A stretch of 64,000 nt of DNA from Pseudomonas sp. R5(2019) (GCF_009905435.1 NZ_JAAAMT010000014.1:1-64000), one strand, 5' to 3'; counted from the stretch's first letter, positions 1 through 14,335 are shown. The notes: generated by a model from the sequence alone, not told the origin. Translations and numbers: made by a program.

Positions 1-3
1 CGC

Positions 4-165
4 GATGGGCTGCGCAGCGGCCCCGGCGATTCTGAGTCCGCCGGCACTCGCGAAACTGATTCGCAGATGTCACAGGCCCAAGGGGCCGCTGCGCGGCCCA
101 TCGCGGCCGGGTCCGCTCCTACATGGACGTGCGTCTATCGCTGGCAAGCCATGCTCCTATGCCAA
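4..165. repeat. REP-like palindromes in intergenic space
   Basis: Two 21-base arms, at 4-24 and 82-102, are inverted copies of each other with one mismatch (GATGGGC..GCAGCGGCCCC). A second REP-like stretch, with the typical 'GCTCCTAC' and 'TCGCTGGCAAGCC' words, runs from about 111 to 160. Such extragenic palindromes are scattered through P. putida and P. fluorescens genomes. The first 180 bases hold no gene that I can support; an open frame starting at base 5 has no protein-like features. Confidence 0.7.
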
Positions 166-179
166 ATTTTTCTGTGCGC

Positions 180-668
180 TTATTTCTTTTGTTTGGGGAT
201 CCGCACTAATTGGCTGTCGGAGTAGATGTCATGCCAGCTGCGTTTGCGCTTGTCCACCAACACCCAGAGAAAACCCAGGCCCAGGCATAGCCAGGAGGCG
301 ATGGAGACGACAAAGCGTAGCAAGGCTTGCCAGAGGCTGATTGCACTGCCATCGGCGTTCTGCACGCGTATACCCCATACCTGCATGCCCAGGGTCTGGC
401 CGGCGTGGGTCCAGAACTTGGCAAAGAACCCGAACAGCACAAACAGCAGAATCGTCGATAGCAGGGGATCACCGTCCAGTGCGCCGGCATCCGACAGTTC
501 GCGCAGCCGGGCTTCGCCAACAAACGCCATCATCACCAGCTTGTAGGCCAGGGTGGTGACCATCAGCAGTGCCGTGCACAGCAGGAAGTCGTAAAACATC
601 GCCGCCAGTCGCCGAGCGAGGCCAACGGCAGGGAAATCGCCCTGAGGACGCAACAGGTGCTTGGGCAT
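180..668 (-). CDS. RDD family integral membrane protein
   Basis: A 162-residue protein when started at the Met of MPKHLLRPQG. A longer frame reaches 749, but its extra N-terminus runs into the cold-shock terminator and looks non-coding. The sequence has the RDD signature (LARRLAAMFYDFLL near residues 20-33), two or three hydrophobic helices (about 26-50, 75-95 and 125-145), and the usual 'GQTLGMQVWGIRV' segment. RDD proteins are small inner-membrane proteins of mostly unknown role, some linked to ion transport or osmotic stress. It lies downstream of the cold-shock gene on the same strand but is separated from it by a strong terminator, so it probably has its own promoter. The function is not known. 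Confidence 0.85.
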   Translation of the reverse strand: MPKHLLRPQGDFPAVGLARRLAAMFYDFLLCTALLMVTTLAYKLVMMAFVGEARLRELSDAGALDGDPLLSTILLFVLFGFFAKFWTHAGQTLGMQVWGIRVQNADGSAISLWQALLRFVVSIASWLCLGLGFLWVLVDKRKRSWHDIYSDSQLVRIPKQKK

Positions 669-723
669 GGGGGCGGGCTCTCTTTGCGCTAAAAAAACCG
701 CCATTCTACGGAATCGCGGGCAC

Positions 724-759
724 AAAAAAGCCCTTGCTGTTGCCAGCAAGGGCTTTTTT
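724..759 (-). terminator. Rho-independent terminator of the cold-shock gene
   Basis: A 10-bp perfect stem (GCCCTTGCTG at 730-739, CAGCAAGGGC at 744-753) is flanked by six A on the left and six T on the right. It therefore can terminate on both strands. It starts 11 bases after the stop codon of the minus-strand cold-shock gene. Confidence 0.93.
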
Positions 760-770
760 GAAGAGACGAA

Positions 771-983
771 TCAGCCTTCAGCTTGAACTTCGTCAGCCTG
801 CATGCCTTTTTGGCCCTGCACAGCGATGAAGGTCACTTTCTGGCCTTCTTTCAGGCTCTTGAAGCCGTTGCCCTGAATAGCGCGGAAATGTACGAACAGA
901 TCCGGACCGCTTTCTGGAGTGATGAAACCAAAACCTTTCTCGTCGTTAAACCACTTGACGGTACCGCTCTGACGTTGCGACAT
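771..983 (-). CDS. cspA: Cold-shock protein, CspA family
   Basis: A 70-residue single cold-shock domain, the usual family length. Both nucleic-acid-binding motifs are intact: [14 protein letters not shown] (RNP1) near residues 10-23 and DLFVHFRAI (RNP2) near residues 28-36. These proteins bind single-stranded RNA and DNA in the cytoplasm and melt secondary structure as RNA chaperones. A good Shine-Dalgarno (AGGAAATAAGCT before ATG) fixes the start. The gene is monocistronic, with a terminator directly downstream and a long upstream region (984-1358) that probably encodes a leader RNA. Whether it is truly cold-induced cannot be told from sequence. Several paralogues exist in Pseudomonas (cspA/capB, cspD), so the exact symbol is uncertain. 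Confidence 0.95.
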
Positions 984-1358
984 AGCTTATTTCCTATGAA
1001 ACTTAGAATTAGTAACAGCTTCTTCCAAATGAAAGAGTACTGGGCTGGGTTGCAGGAAAGTAAGAGACGTCGAACGGGTTGTAGCAACATCAGAGCTACT
1101 GCCCAGGTCACGAACCATAGCGACCCATGCAAACACAGTGAAGAGACTCTACGCCAACTGCGGCTGCAAAAACAAGCCCTGAAAGCCGCTGTTTTACTAC
1201 CTTTTGACCTAAGTCAGAGATGATTTGGATTTGTCATTCCTGACGGTTTTTCACCTGTGTTCGAATGTTACAAAAAGGTTCGGATATGAAGCTCCGGTAC
1301 TCATTTTGGTGAGTAGCGACGTAACAAAATCACGTCGCCTGGGTGAAACTTCAATGAA
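984..1358 (-). promoter_or_regulatory. 375-base upstream region of the cold-shock gene, probable long 5' leader
   Basis: There is no convincing ORF on either strand. Reading the minus strand, this region runs from the 3' end of gcvT to the cspA start. Its length fits the long structured leaders known for cspA-type mRNAs, but I could not pick a single best promoter. Next to gcvT, an inverted repeat at about 1316-1337 (GCGACGT / ACGTCGC) could be a weak transcript end without a U-tract. Confidence 0.4.
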
Positions 1359-2483
1359 TCAGCCGCGGTAGTAACGTTGGGCGACAAACGGCATTTTTGC
1401 GACTTTCATTGCCACGCGCTTGCCACGAACAATGGCAAAGACTTGCGTATCCAGCGCGGTATGCGCCACATCCAGATAGCCCATGGCAAGCGGGCCGGCC
1501 AAGGTCGGGCCAAAGCCGCCGCTGCACACACGGCCGATGGTGCCGCCGGCTTCATCGACGATCTCGGCGTCTTCACGTACCGGGGTTCGCTCTTGTGGCA
1601 GCAGCCCGACGCGTTTGCGCGCCACGCCGTTTTTTTGCTGAGCGAAGATTTGTTCCGCTCCCGGGAAACCACCGGCGCGTGAGCCCTCTGCACGACGAAC
1701 CTTTGAAATCGCCCACAGCAGGCTGGCTTCGATCGGCGTGGTATCAGTGCTCATGTCGTGGCCGTACAGGCACAGACCGGCTTCCAGGCGCAACGAATCA
1801 CGTGCACCCAAGCCGATGGCCTCGACTTCTGGCTCGGCCAACAGGCGGCGGGCCAGGGCTTGGGCGTGCTCACTCGGCACCGAGATCTCGAAGCCGTCTT
1901 CGCCGGTGTAGCCGGAGCGGCTGACAAAGCACTCGACGCCGAGCAATTGGACGCGGGCGAAATTCATGAACACCATACTCGCCACCTGCGGCGCCAGTCG
2001 CGCCAGCACGGTGACCGCCGCCGGGCCTTGCAGGGCCAGCAGGGCGCGTTCCTCGAACAGCGACTCGATCTCGCACTGGCCAGCCAGGTGCTTGCGCAGG
2101 TGCGCCAGGTCCTGGTCCTTGCAGGCGGCGTTGACCACCAGAAACAGCTCGTTGTTGCCCAGGTTGGCGACCATCAGGTCGTCGAGGATGCCGCCGTTTT
2201 CATCGGTGAACATCGCATAGCGCTGCATGCCTACCGGCAGGTCGAGGATGTCGACCGGCACCAGGGTTTCCAGGGCCTGGGCGGCAGCGGCGCCACGCAG
2301 GCGGATCTGGCCCATGTGTGAAACATCGAACAGGCCGGCCTGCTCACGGGTGTGCAGGTGTTCCTTCATCACGCCCAGCGGGTATTGCACCGGCATGTCG
2401 TAGCCGGCGAACGGCACCATGCGCGCACCCAGCTCCAGGTGCAGCGCATGCAGCGGGGTTTTCAACAGGGATTCGGTGGACAT
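1359..2483 (-). CDS. gcvT: Glycine cleavage system T protein (aminomethyltransferase)
   Basis: A 374-residue folate-dependent aminomethyltransferase. It takes the aminomethyl group from lipoyl-GcvH, releases ammonia and makes 5,10-methylene-tetrahydrofolate. Family motifs visible are [10 protein letters not shown] near residue 50, the [13 protein letters not shown] segment near 190, and the C-terminal GCV_T barrel ([15 protein letters not shown]). The start is the ATG at 2483, six bases after AGGAG; an upstream in-frame TTG would lie too close to that site. It is the last gene of the minus-strand set gcvH-gcvP-sdaA-gcvT, and its start lies 9 bases beyond the sdaA stop. Identity is secure. Strains of this genus often carry a second gcv set elsewhere. 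Confidence 0.97.
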   Translation of the reverse strand: MSTESLLKTPLHALHLELGARMVPFAGYDMPVQYPLGVMKEHLHTREQAGLFDVSHMGQIRLRGAAAAQALETLVPVDILDLPVGMQRYAMFTDENGGILDDLMVANLGNNELFLVVNAACKDQDLAHLRKHLAGQCEIESLFEERALLALQGPAAVTVLARLAPQVASMVFMNFARVQLLGVECFVSRSGYTGEDGFEISVPSEHAQALARRLLAEPEVEAIGLGARDSLRLEAGLCLYGHDMSTDTTPIEASLLWAISKVRRAEGSRAGGFPGAEQIFAQQKNGVARKRVGLLPQERTPVREDAEIVDEAGGTIGRVCSGGFGPTLAGPLAMGYLDVAHTALDTQVFAIVRGKRVAMKVAKMPFVAQRYYRG

Positions 2484-2492
2484 GCACAACTC

Positions 2493-3869
<1,377 letters not shown>

Positions 3870-3900
3870 CTCGATAACCCCTGTAGTTTTGAATCTGAGC

Positions 3901-3944
3901 GGCCACCCGCTCAACCGCTTGAAGACAGGTTGAGAGGGCGGGCC
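3901..3944 (-). repeat. Intercistronic hairpin between gcvP and sdaA
   Basis: The 95-base gap between gcvP and sdaA holds an inverted repeat. CTCAACC (3910-3916) pairs with GGTTGAG (3928-3934), and the flanks extend the stem (GGCC-ACCCG with AGGGCGGGCC, small bulge). No T-run follows on either strand, so it is more likely an RNA stability or processing element than a terminator. It sits where glyA2 lies in the P. aeruginosa operon. Confidence 0.5.
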
Positions 3945-3964
3945 TTACAAACAGCTTAGAGCCT

Positions 3965-6826
<2,862 letters not shown>

Positions 6827-6839
6827 GGTGGCTCCGGGC

Positions 6840-7217
6840 TCAGGCTTGGGCTTTGATCAGGTTGTCGTAGGCGTCCTGATCCAGCAGTTGCGCCACGGCG
6901 CTGGCATCGGCCGGGATGAAGCGGAAGAACCAGCCTTCTCCCAGCGGGTCTTCGTTGACCAGCTCAGGGCTGTCTTCAAGCTTGGCGTTGGTTTCCACCA
7001 CCTCACCCGCGAGCGGCATGTACACGCCGCTGGCGGCCTTGACCGACTCTACGGTGGCCGCTTCGCTGCCTTGCTCGTAAGCCTGCAGCTCCGGGAGTTG
7101 CACGAATACCACATCACCCAGCGCATTCTGGGCGAAGGCGGTGATGCCGACGGTCACGCTGCCATCAGCTTCAGTGCGCAGCCATTCGTGATCTTCGGTA
7201 AAACGCAACTCGCTCAT
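6840..7217 (-). CDS. gcvH: Glycine cleavage system H protein
   Basis: A 125-residue lipoyl-carrier protein, the typical length. The lipoylated lysine is K60 in the motif [14 protein letters not shown]. The N-terminus ([10 protein letters not shown]) is characteristic. GcvH shuttles the aminomethyl arm between GcvP, GcvT and lipoamide dehydrogenase. GAGGAG lies just upstream of the ATG. It is the first gene of the gcvH-gcvP-sdaA-gcvT set, preceded by a sigma-54 promoter (7298-7314) and enhancer-like sites (7380-7497). Expression should therefore depend on RpoN and a glycine-responsive activator. Confidence 0.98.
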   Translation of the reverse strand: MSELRFTEDHEWLRTEADGSVTVGITAFAQNALGDVVFVQLPELQAYEQGSEAATVESVKAASGVYMPLAGEVVETNAKLEDSPELVNEDPLGEGWFFRFIPADASAVAQLLDQDAYDNLIKAQA

Positions 7218-7297
7218 GGAAACTCCTCAAGGACCAGCCGACGCTGGCAAACGCGATTGAATGCACGGCCAGGGCCGAGCTTTGGATACGAGTTCTT

Positions 7298-7314
7298 AAG
7301 CAAATATGCGGCCA
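7298..7314 (-). promoter_or_regulatory. Sigma-54 (RpoN) promoter of the gcv operon
   Basis: On the minus strand the sequence TGGCCGCATATTTGCTT gives an exact GG-N10-GC, with GG at 7312-7313 and GC at 7300-7301. It agrees well with the sigma-54 consensus TGGCACG-N4-TTGCW. Transcription would start near 7288, about 70 bases before the gcvH ATG. No competing sigma-70 promoter stands out in the gap. Confidence 0.85.
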
Positions 7315-7379
7315 TATTTTGAAAAAGCCTTGAAAATCAATGGCTTGAACTATTTTTAGGTCGTTTTTGAGTAAGTGAG

Positions 7380-7397
7380 TGTAATGAAATCGCTACG
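7380..7397. promoter_or_regulatory. GcsR-like enhancer site 1
   Basis: TGTAATG-AAAT-CGCTACG fits the 18-base pattern TGTAACG-N4-CGTTCCG that I know for GcsR, the TyrR-like sigma-54 activator of the P. aeruginosa glycine operon. It lies about 90 bases upstream of the predicted start. The activator gene itself is not in the window. Confidence 0.7.
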
Positions 7398-7460
7398 GCA
7401 GAAAGGGCTGCAAAAACTGGAGTGGGATCAATGCGTTGTGAAACGGGGGCTGGGGAGGGT

Positions 7461-7497
7461 TGTAATGAAATCGATACGATGTAGTGAATTCGTTACG
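7461..7497. promoter_or_regulatory. GcsR-like enhancer sites 2 and 3 (tandem)
   Basis: Two more copies of the same 18-base motif lie in tandem with a 19-base period: TGTAATG-AAAT-CGATACG at 7461-7478 and TGTAGTG-AATT-CGTTACG at 7480-7497. Their distance from the sigma-54 promoter (about 150-190 bases) is normal for bacterial enhancers. The rest of the 347-base gap between gcvH and the BON gene holds no ORF I can support. Confidence 0.7.
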
Positions 7498-7518
7498 GTA
7501 TTGCGGAGGAGGTTTTTA

Positions 7519-7547
7519 GCAGGAGCGGCGGACCGCCGCTCCTGCTA
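7519..7547. repeat. Perfect GC-rich palindrome after the BON gene
   Basis: AGCAGGAGCGGCGG is followed, after one base, by its exact reverse complement. A T-run lies on the wrong side for a plus-strand terminator, and there is no U-tract on the minus strand. It is a strong hairpin 18 bases after the minus-strand BON stop codon. It may act as a transcript end or be a solitary REP relic. Confidence 0.55.
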
Positions 7548-7564
7548 TCTGTCACAGATCTATA

Positions 7565-9246
<1,682 letters not shown>

Positions 9247-9247
<1 letters not shown>

Positions 9248-11061
9248 CAGCGAGGCGTATCCGGCAGGCGCCTGACCTGCCCATGGTCGAACTCGGCCCA
9301 CGGCAATTGACGCTCGATACGCTGGTTGGCGCTCATGCTCAGGCTGCCCGAGAAGCCTTCGATACGGTTGCCCGGCAGTGCCTTCAGCTGGCCCAGGCGC
9401 GGCGCCAGACCGTAGGCGTCGATGCCCATGGCGTAGAGGCGACCGAGGCTGCCGGCGGCTTGTGGCCATTGCTGCACCACTTGTTGGCGCAGGTTGTTGC
9501 CGCTGTCGAGCAGCCACGGAGTTTCGCAGAAACGGATGCCGTTCATGTCGTTGTACTGCGCCTGGTCACCCGAAGCGCTGAACAGATGCGAAGTGGCATA
9601 GACCGGCACATCGCCGGCGTACTGGAAGTTCAGGGTGGGCTTGATCTGCTGGGCTTGCTGCGGGGTGGCAGCGAGGAAGATGAAATCGATGTCCTGGCGA
9701 CGCGACGGTTGCGCGGCAACGGCGCCACCGACGGTGCTCTGCAGGCTCTTGGCGCGGCCTTCGCTCTGGCGCAGCTGGAACAGGTCGGCAATCTGCTGGG
9801 CCAGGGCAACTGGCGAGCTGACGTGTTCGGCGGCGATCAGGGTGCCGCCATTGGCTTCCCAGTCCTGACGGAAGGCCTTGAGCACACGGTCACCCCATTC
9901 GCCTTGTGGCACCAGGGCTACAGCGCGTTGCATGCCGTCGGCGCGGGCGCGACGTGACACTTCGCGGGCTTCGTCTTCCGCGGCCAGGCCGAACTGGAAC
10001 AGCTGGGGCGGCCCCGCCTGGCCTGCGTCGCTGTAGTTCAGCGCCAGGGTCGTAATCGGCAATTGCGGGCGAGTCGCGAGTTGTTTGACCAGCGGTTTTT
10101 CCAGTGGGCCAATCACCAGCTGCGCGCCAGCGGCCTGGGCCTGTCGGTAGAAATCGTCGAGCGAGGTCAACCGCGAGCTGTCATAGACCTCAATGGCCGG
10201 CGGATTCTGGCCGGCTTGCTGGGCCTGGTAATGGGCGGCCATGAAGCCTTCACGCAGGGCGCGGGCAACCGACGCCAGTTTGCCATCCTGAGGTAGCAGC
10301 AGGGCGATTCGGGTCAGTGGTTGGCTGGCCAGTTCCTTGAGCTTGGTGAGAGGGACAGGCAGTTGCTTGGCAGCAGGGTGATCGGCGTGCTGTTTGCGCC
10401 AGTCATCGATGGCCGCCTGTTGCTGTTCCAGGGTGCCGGCGCTCTTGATGGCCAATGCCAGGCTCATCCAGCCGGCGAGGTCATCATTGCCGGCAGGTTG
10501 CAGCTGATCAGTCGGCAGGGCGGCGATCAGGCTCCAGATGGCTTCATGGTTGCTGGCGGCAGCAGGGCCGCTGAGCAGCGACGCCATAGTGATGCGCTCG
10601 CGGGCAGCAGGCAGGATCTGGCCATCGGCTTCCAGTGCAGCGGCCCGCACGGCGTGGGTACGGATCTGCTGGTCGTCCGGCAATTTTTCCAGGTGTTCGA
10701 AGCTGGGGTGGCTGAGCGCAGTGAGGGCAGCCTTGGGCTGGTTGCGGGTCATGGCCAGTTCAGCGGCCAGGGTGTTGGCGAAGATCTGTTGAGCCGGCTT
10801 GAGCGGGGCGACCGGCACCTGCTCGAGAATGCGGGCAGCGCGCACGTTGTCTTTTTGCCGATAGGCCTTGTCGGCGGCGCTCAAGCGCAGCAGGGCGGCG
10901 TCTTCCGGCTTCTTGCTGGTGGCGGCTTGTTCGAGCAGTTGCTCGATGCTGGCATCCGGGGTACGGGGTAATTCACCCAGGCTGGACGAAGGCGAACTGG
11001 CGCAGGCTGCCAGCAGGGCAGCGAGGCAGAGGGCGGAGAACAGCCGCAGGCAAGCTATCAT
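9247..11061 (-). CDS. lpoA: Penicillin-binding protein activator LpoA
   Basis: A 604-residue outer-membrane lipoprotein. The signal peptide MIACLRLFSALCLAALLAAC ends in a lipobox (LLAAC, Cys20). An N-terminal TPR-like helical domain (about 40-250) precedes a periplasmic-binding-protein-like domain (about 270-600; RIALLLPQDGKLASVARALR, then VIGPLEKPLVKQLA). LpoA reaches through the periplasm to stimulate the class A synthase PBP1a. It heads a minus-strand set lpoA-yraN-gmhA-BON and is divergent from rsmI, the same arrangement as in E. coli. The start at the lipobox signal peptide is far better than the upstream Met at 11214. Confidence 0.95.
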
Positions 11062-11206
11062 GAATGAATCCCGACTCGATCGAATTAACGTGCAATTGTA
11101 CCCAAGCACTGGCTGGGGCGCGATGTTGCTGGCAATAAAGCCGTGATATTGATCATGGAAATGTTTCAACTGCATGCGGTGTTGCGAGTATCCCGCGCTT
11201 CGCTGA

Positions 11207-11237
11207 TTGCCCACATATCTGTTTTGACGCTGTACAA
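11207..11237 (+). promoter_or_regulatory. Possible sigma-70 promoter for rsmI
   Basis: TTGCCC at 11207-11212 and TACAAT at 11232-11237 are separated by 19 bases, which is longer than ideal. The -10 is good and lies about 35 bases before the GTG start. This is the best candidate in the lpoA/rsmI divergent gap, but only a weak one. Confidence 0.35.
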
Positions 11238-11271
11238 TGGCGGCTTTTGACCAACAAGACAGGTGTGTGCT

Positions 11272-12144
11272 GTGACTGCTCCAGGTGCTTCGAATACCAC
11301 TGCCGGCACGCTATTTGTAGTCGCCACGCCCATTGGCAACCTGGATGACATGAGTGCGCGAGCGCTCAAGGTGCTCACCGATGTGGCCTTGATCGCCGCC
11401 GAAGATACCCGCCATTCCATTCGCTTGCTGCAGCACTTCGGCATTAATACGCCGCTGGCGGCCTGCCATGAGCACAACGAGCGCGATGAGGGCAGCCGCT
11501 TCTTGACGCGGCTGCTGGCCGGGGACAACGTTGCCTTGATTTCGGATGCCGGTACGCCGTTGATATCCGACCCTGGTTATCACTTGGTACGTCAGGCGCG
11601 CGCCGCGGGCGTTGCGGTAGTACCGGTACCGGGCGCCTGTGCCTTGATTGCGGCCTTGTCGGCGGCGGGCCTGCCGTCTGATCGCTTTATCTTCGAAGGT
11701 TTCCTGCCGGCCAAGTCGGTCGGCCGTCGTGCGCGCCTGGATCTGCTCAAGGAAGAACCTCGCACCCTGATTTTCTACGAAGCCCCGCATCGGATTCTCG
11801 AGTGCCTTCAAGATATGGAATCGATCTTCGGGCCGGAGCGCCCGGCATTGCTGGCCCGTGAGCTGACCAAAACCTTCGAGACGCTCAAGGGGCTGCCATT
11901 GGCGCAACTGCGAGAGTTCGTCGAAGCTGACAGCAATCAGCAGCGAGGCGAGTGTGTGGTGCTGGTGGCGGGTTGGACGGCGCCGCTCTGCGAAGAAGCG
12001 ATCAGCCCTGAGGTTGAGCGCGTGCTGGACCTGTTGCTGGCGGAGCTGCCTTTGAAACGAGCAGCGGCGCTGGCGGCGGAGATCACCGGGGTGCGCAAAA
12101 ACGTCTTGTATCAAGTTGCGCTGGAAAAACAGAAAGCAGAATAG
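11272..12144 (+). CDS. rsmI: 16S rRNA (cytidine-1402-2'-O)-methyltransferase
   Basis: A 290-residue tetrapyrrole-methylase-fold enzyme. With SAM it adds the 2'-O-methyl at C1402 of 16S rRNA, the same nucleotide that RsmH N4-methylates; rsmH is also in this window. Motifs: LFVVATPIGNLDDMSARAL near residue 15, AAEDTRHS, SDAGTPLISDPGY near 95, VPGACALIAALSAAGLP, and EAPHRI. I prefer the GTG giving MTAPGAS. A GTG three codons upstream is also possible. It is divergent from lpoA, and 127 bases downstream lies rnpB. Confidence 0.95.
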   Translation: MTAPGASNTTAGTLFVVATPIGNLDDMSARALKVLTDVALIAAEDTRHSIRLLQHFGINTPLAACHEHNERDEGSRFLTRLLAGDNVALISDAGTPLISDPGYHLVRQARAAGVAVVPVPGACALIAALSAAGLPSDRFIFEGFLPAKSVGRRARLDLLKEEPRTLIFYEAPHRILECLQDMESIFGPERPALLARELTKTFETLKGLPLAQLREFVEADSNQQRGECVVLVAGWTAPLCEEAISPEVERVLDLLLAELPLKRAAALAAEITGVRKNVLYQVALEKQKAE

Positions 12145-12235
12145 ACTTCTGGGTTGGATGGCAGGCTGACAAGTGTCGGGCGCGAAAATACCTGGCACTG
12201 GGGGGTTGTCAAAGTGCTATCACTGCTTTTAAAGC

Positions 12236-12264
12236 TTGTTCTTGGGCGTTTCTACCGTTAACCT
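12236..12264 (+). promoter_or_regulatory. Promoter of rnpB
   Basis: TTGTTC (12236-12241) and TAACCT (12259-12264) are separated by 17 bases. The predicted start at about 12271-12272 coincides with the 5' end of the RNase P RNA inferred from its P1 helix. Confidence 0.65.
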
Positions 12265-12271
12265 TTGCGGC

Positions 12272-12634
12272 GGAGAGTCGATTGGACAGTCGCTGCCTTC
12301 TTTTGTTCCGCAAAAGAGGGGGGAGGAAAGTCCGGGCTCCATAGGGCAGAGTGCCAGGTAATGCCTGGGGGGCGCGAGCCTACGGAAAGTGCCACAGAAA
12401 ATAACCGCCTAAGCACTTCGGTGCCGGTAAGGGTGAAAAGGTGCGGTAAGAGCGCACCGCATGACTGGCAACAGTTCATGGCTAGGTAAACCCCACTCGG
12501 AGCAAGACCAAATAGGGTTCCATATGGCGCGGCCCGCGTTGGAACCGGGTAGGTTGCTAAAGGTGTCCAGTGATGGCCATCGTAGAGGAATGACTGTCCT
12601 CGACAGAACCCGGCTTACAGATCGACTCTCCACC
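12272..12634 (+). ncRNA. rnpB: RNase P RNA (bacterial type A)
   Basis: The catalytic RNA that trims 5' leaders from pre-tRNA. The P1 helix pairs AGAGTCGAT (12274-12282) with ATCGACTCT (12621-12629). The universally conserved core GAGGAAAGTCCGGGCTCC (about 12323-12340) and ACAGAACCCGGCTTACAG (about 12603-12620) are present, as is the AGAGGAATGACTGTCC region. About 360 nt, the usual size. A CCACCTTTTCC tract follows. Small open frames on both strands here are chance. Confidence 0.98.
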
Positions 12635-12836
12635 TTTTCCCTCCCTGCTCATTCAACAGCAGCGGCCAGTTTGTAATACGAAAAAAATCTTACTCTTAAT
12701 AAATTACTTTAACTTGTGGCTGTATCCCTCTGAGTCAGCGCGATTTTTATTGTCATACAAAATGACGATTTGTTCATTTCTCTTCTCGTTACCTTCTAAA
12801 TCTCCGATCTGTAAGGGATTTCCCTATGAGCGTGCC

Positions 12837-12866
12837 TTGACGGTGTGGTGGGCGCATTCCTATAGT
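12837..12866 (+). promoter_or_regulatory. mra promoter (start of the dcw cluster)
   Basis: TTGACG (12837-12842) and TATAGT (12861-12866) with an 18-base spacer. Transcription would begin near 12873, about 67 bases before the mraZ GTG. The preceding stretch from 12635 is AT-rich and shows no ORF I can support. No other equally good promoter is visible before mraZ. Confidence 0.7.
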
Positions 12867-12872
12867 GTGCGC

Positions 12873-12900
12873 AAGTGGCAGAAAGTGGCATGAAGTGGGA
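12873..12900 (+). promoter_or_regulatory. MraZ operator: three direct repeats
   Basis: AAGTGGCA, AAGTGGCA and AAGTGGGA occur at 12873, 12883 and 12893, exactly 10 bases apart. MraZ is known to bind tandem TGGG/TGGN-type boxes with about 10-base spacing in front of its own operon and to repress it. The boxes cover the predicted transcription start, which suits autorepression. Confidence 0.78.
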
Positions 12901-12939
12901 TTTTTAGGCAGAAAAAACTGAATTCAAGAGGTCGTAGCC

Positions 12940-13395
12940 GTGTTTCGCGGAGCCAACGCCGTCAGTCTCGACGCTAAGGGTCGTCTCGCTATGCCGAGTC
13001 GGTACCGTGACGAGCTCGATTCGCGAAGTTCCGGACAACTGGTCATCACTGTTGATGCTGTCGAACGCTGCTTATGTGTGTATCCCCTCGATGAGTGGGA
13101 AGTGATTGAAACCAAGTTACGTGCGTTGCCGTCGTTGCGCGAAGAAACCCGCCGCCTTCAGCGTTTGCTGATCGGTAATGCGGTGGATCTCGAGCTCGAT
13201 GGCAGTGGTCGTTTTCTGGTGCCGCCGCGCTTGCGTGAACACGCCAGGCTCGAGAAGCGAGCGATGCTCGTGGGGCAATTGAACAAGTTTCAACTGTGGG
13301 ACGAGGATGCCTGGGAAGCTGTTTCCGCAGCGGACCTGGTAGCCATTCAACAACCGGGCGCGATGCCTGACGAACTGCGTGATTTGATCCTGTGA
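12940..13395 (+). CDS. mraZ: Transcriptional regulator MraZ
   Basis: A 151-residue protein with two SpoVT/AbrB-like DNA-binding modules (about 1-55 and 77-130). Each has the DxKGR-like signature: [15 protein letters not shown] and [15 protein letters not shown]. MraZ forms a ring-shaped oligomer and represses the dcw cluster that it heads. The start is GTG at 12940. Just upstream are the promoter and three operator repeats. Its stop overlaps the rsmH start (GTGA). Identity is certain by sequence and position. Confidence 0.97.
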   Translation: MFRGANAVSLDAKGRLAMPSRYRDELDSRSSGQLVITVDAVERCLCVYPLDEWEVIETKLRALPSLREETRRLQRLLIGNAVDLELDGSGRFLVPPRLREHARLEKRAMLVGQLNKFQLWDEDAWEAVSAADLVAIQQPGAMPDELRDLIL

Positions 13396-14335
13396 CTATA
13401 GATAGCGGCTTTAACCACATCACCGTACTGCTTGACGAAGCCGTCGAGGCCCTCGCCGTACGTGCCGATGGCTGCTACCTGGACGGTACCTTCGGGCGTG
13501 GCGGGCATAGCCGGCTGATTCTCCAGAACCTGGGGCCCGATGGTCGGCTGCTGGGCTTCGATAAAGATCCTCAAGCGATTGCCACTGGGCAAACGCTGGC
13601 GGCCGAAGACGGCCGCTTTGTCATTGTGCAGCGCAGCTTTGCCGAGCTGGGTGCTGAAGTCGCCGCGCGTGGCCTGGCGGGCAAGGTCAGCGGCGTGCTG
13701 CTGGACTTGGGCGTGTCTTCGCCGCAGCTCGACGACCCGGAGCGCGGCTTCAGCTTCCTGAACGATGGCCCGCTGGACATGCGCATGGATCCGACCCGTG
13801 GCGTTAGCGCAGCCGAGTTCATCGCCACCGCCCCGGTAGAAGAGATCGCCCGGGTATTCAAGGAATACGGTGAAGAGCGATTCGCCAAACGCATGGCCAA
13901 CGCGGTTGTGCAGCGCCGCGAAATCAAGCCCTTCGAGCGCACCGCTGACCTGGCCGAAGTATTGAAAGTGGCCAACCCGGCCTGGGAAAAGGGCAAGAAC
14001 CCGGCGACCCGTGCCTTTCAGGGCCTGCGCATCCACGTCAACAATGAATTGGGCGACCTCGAGGCCGGCCTTGAAGCTGCGCTCGAATCGCTGGAAATCG
14101 GCGGCCGCCTGGTGGTGATCAGTTTCCACTCCCTGGAAGATCGCATCGTCAAACTGTTCATGCGCCGACTGGCCAAGGGCGAAGCGGACAATCTTCCACG
14201 CAATCTGCCGGTACGTTTCGAGCCCTTCGAGCCAAAGATTCGTATCCATGGCAAGGCACAGTTCGCGTCCGAGGCTGAACTGAAGGCCAACCCGCGTTCG
14301 CGCAGCGCCGTCATGCGTGTCGCGGAGAAGCTGCG

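Noticed and set aside
7218..7379. Glycine riboswitch before gcvH
   Set aside because: No tandem aptamer-like conserved cores were seen, and the sigma-54 start near 7288 leaves a leader of only about 70 bases.
7519..7547. Perfect palindrome as rho-independent terminator of the BON gene
   Set aside because: The T-rich side is upstream of the stem for the plus strand and the minus strand has A-rich sequence after it, so there is no U-tract. Kept only as a palindrome.
12265..12676. Small ORFs on both strands over 12.3-12.7 kb
   Set aside because: They lie inside the RNase P RNA gene, whose conserved core and P1 helix explain the sequence.
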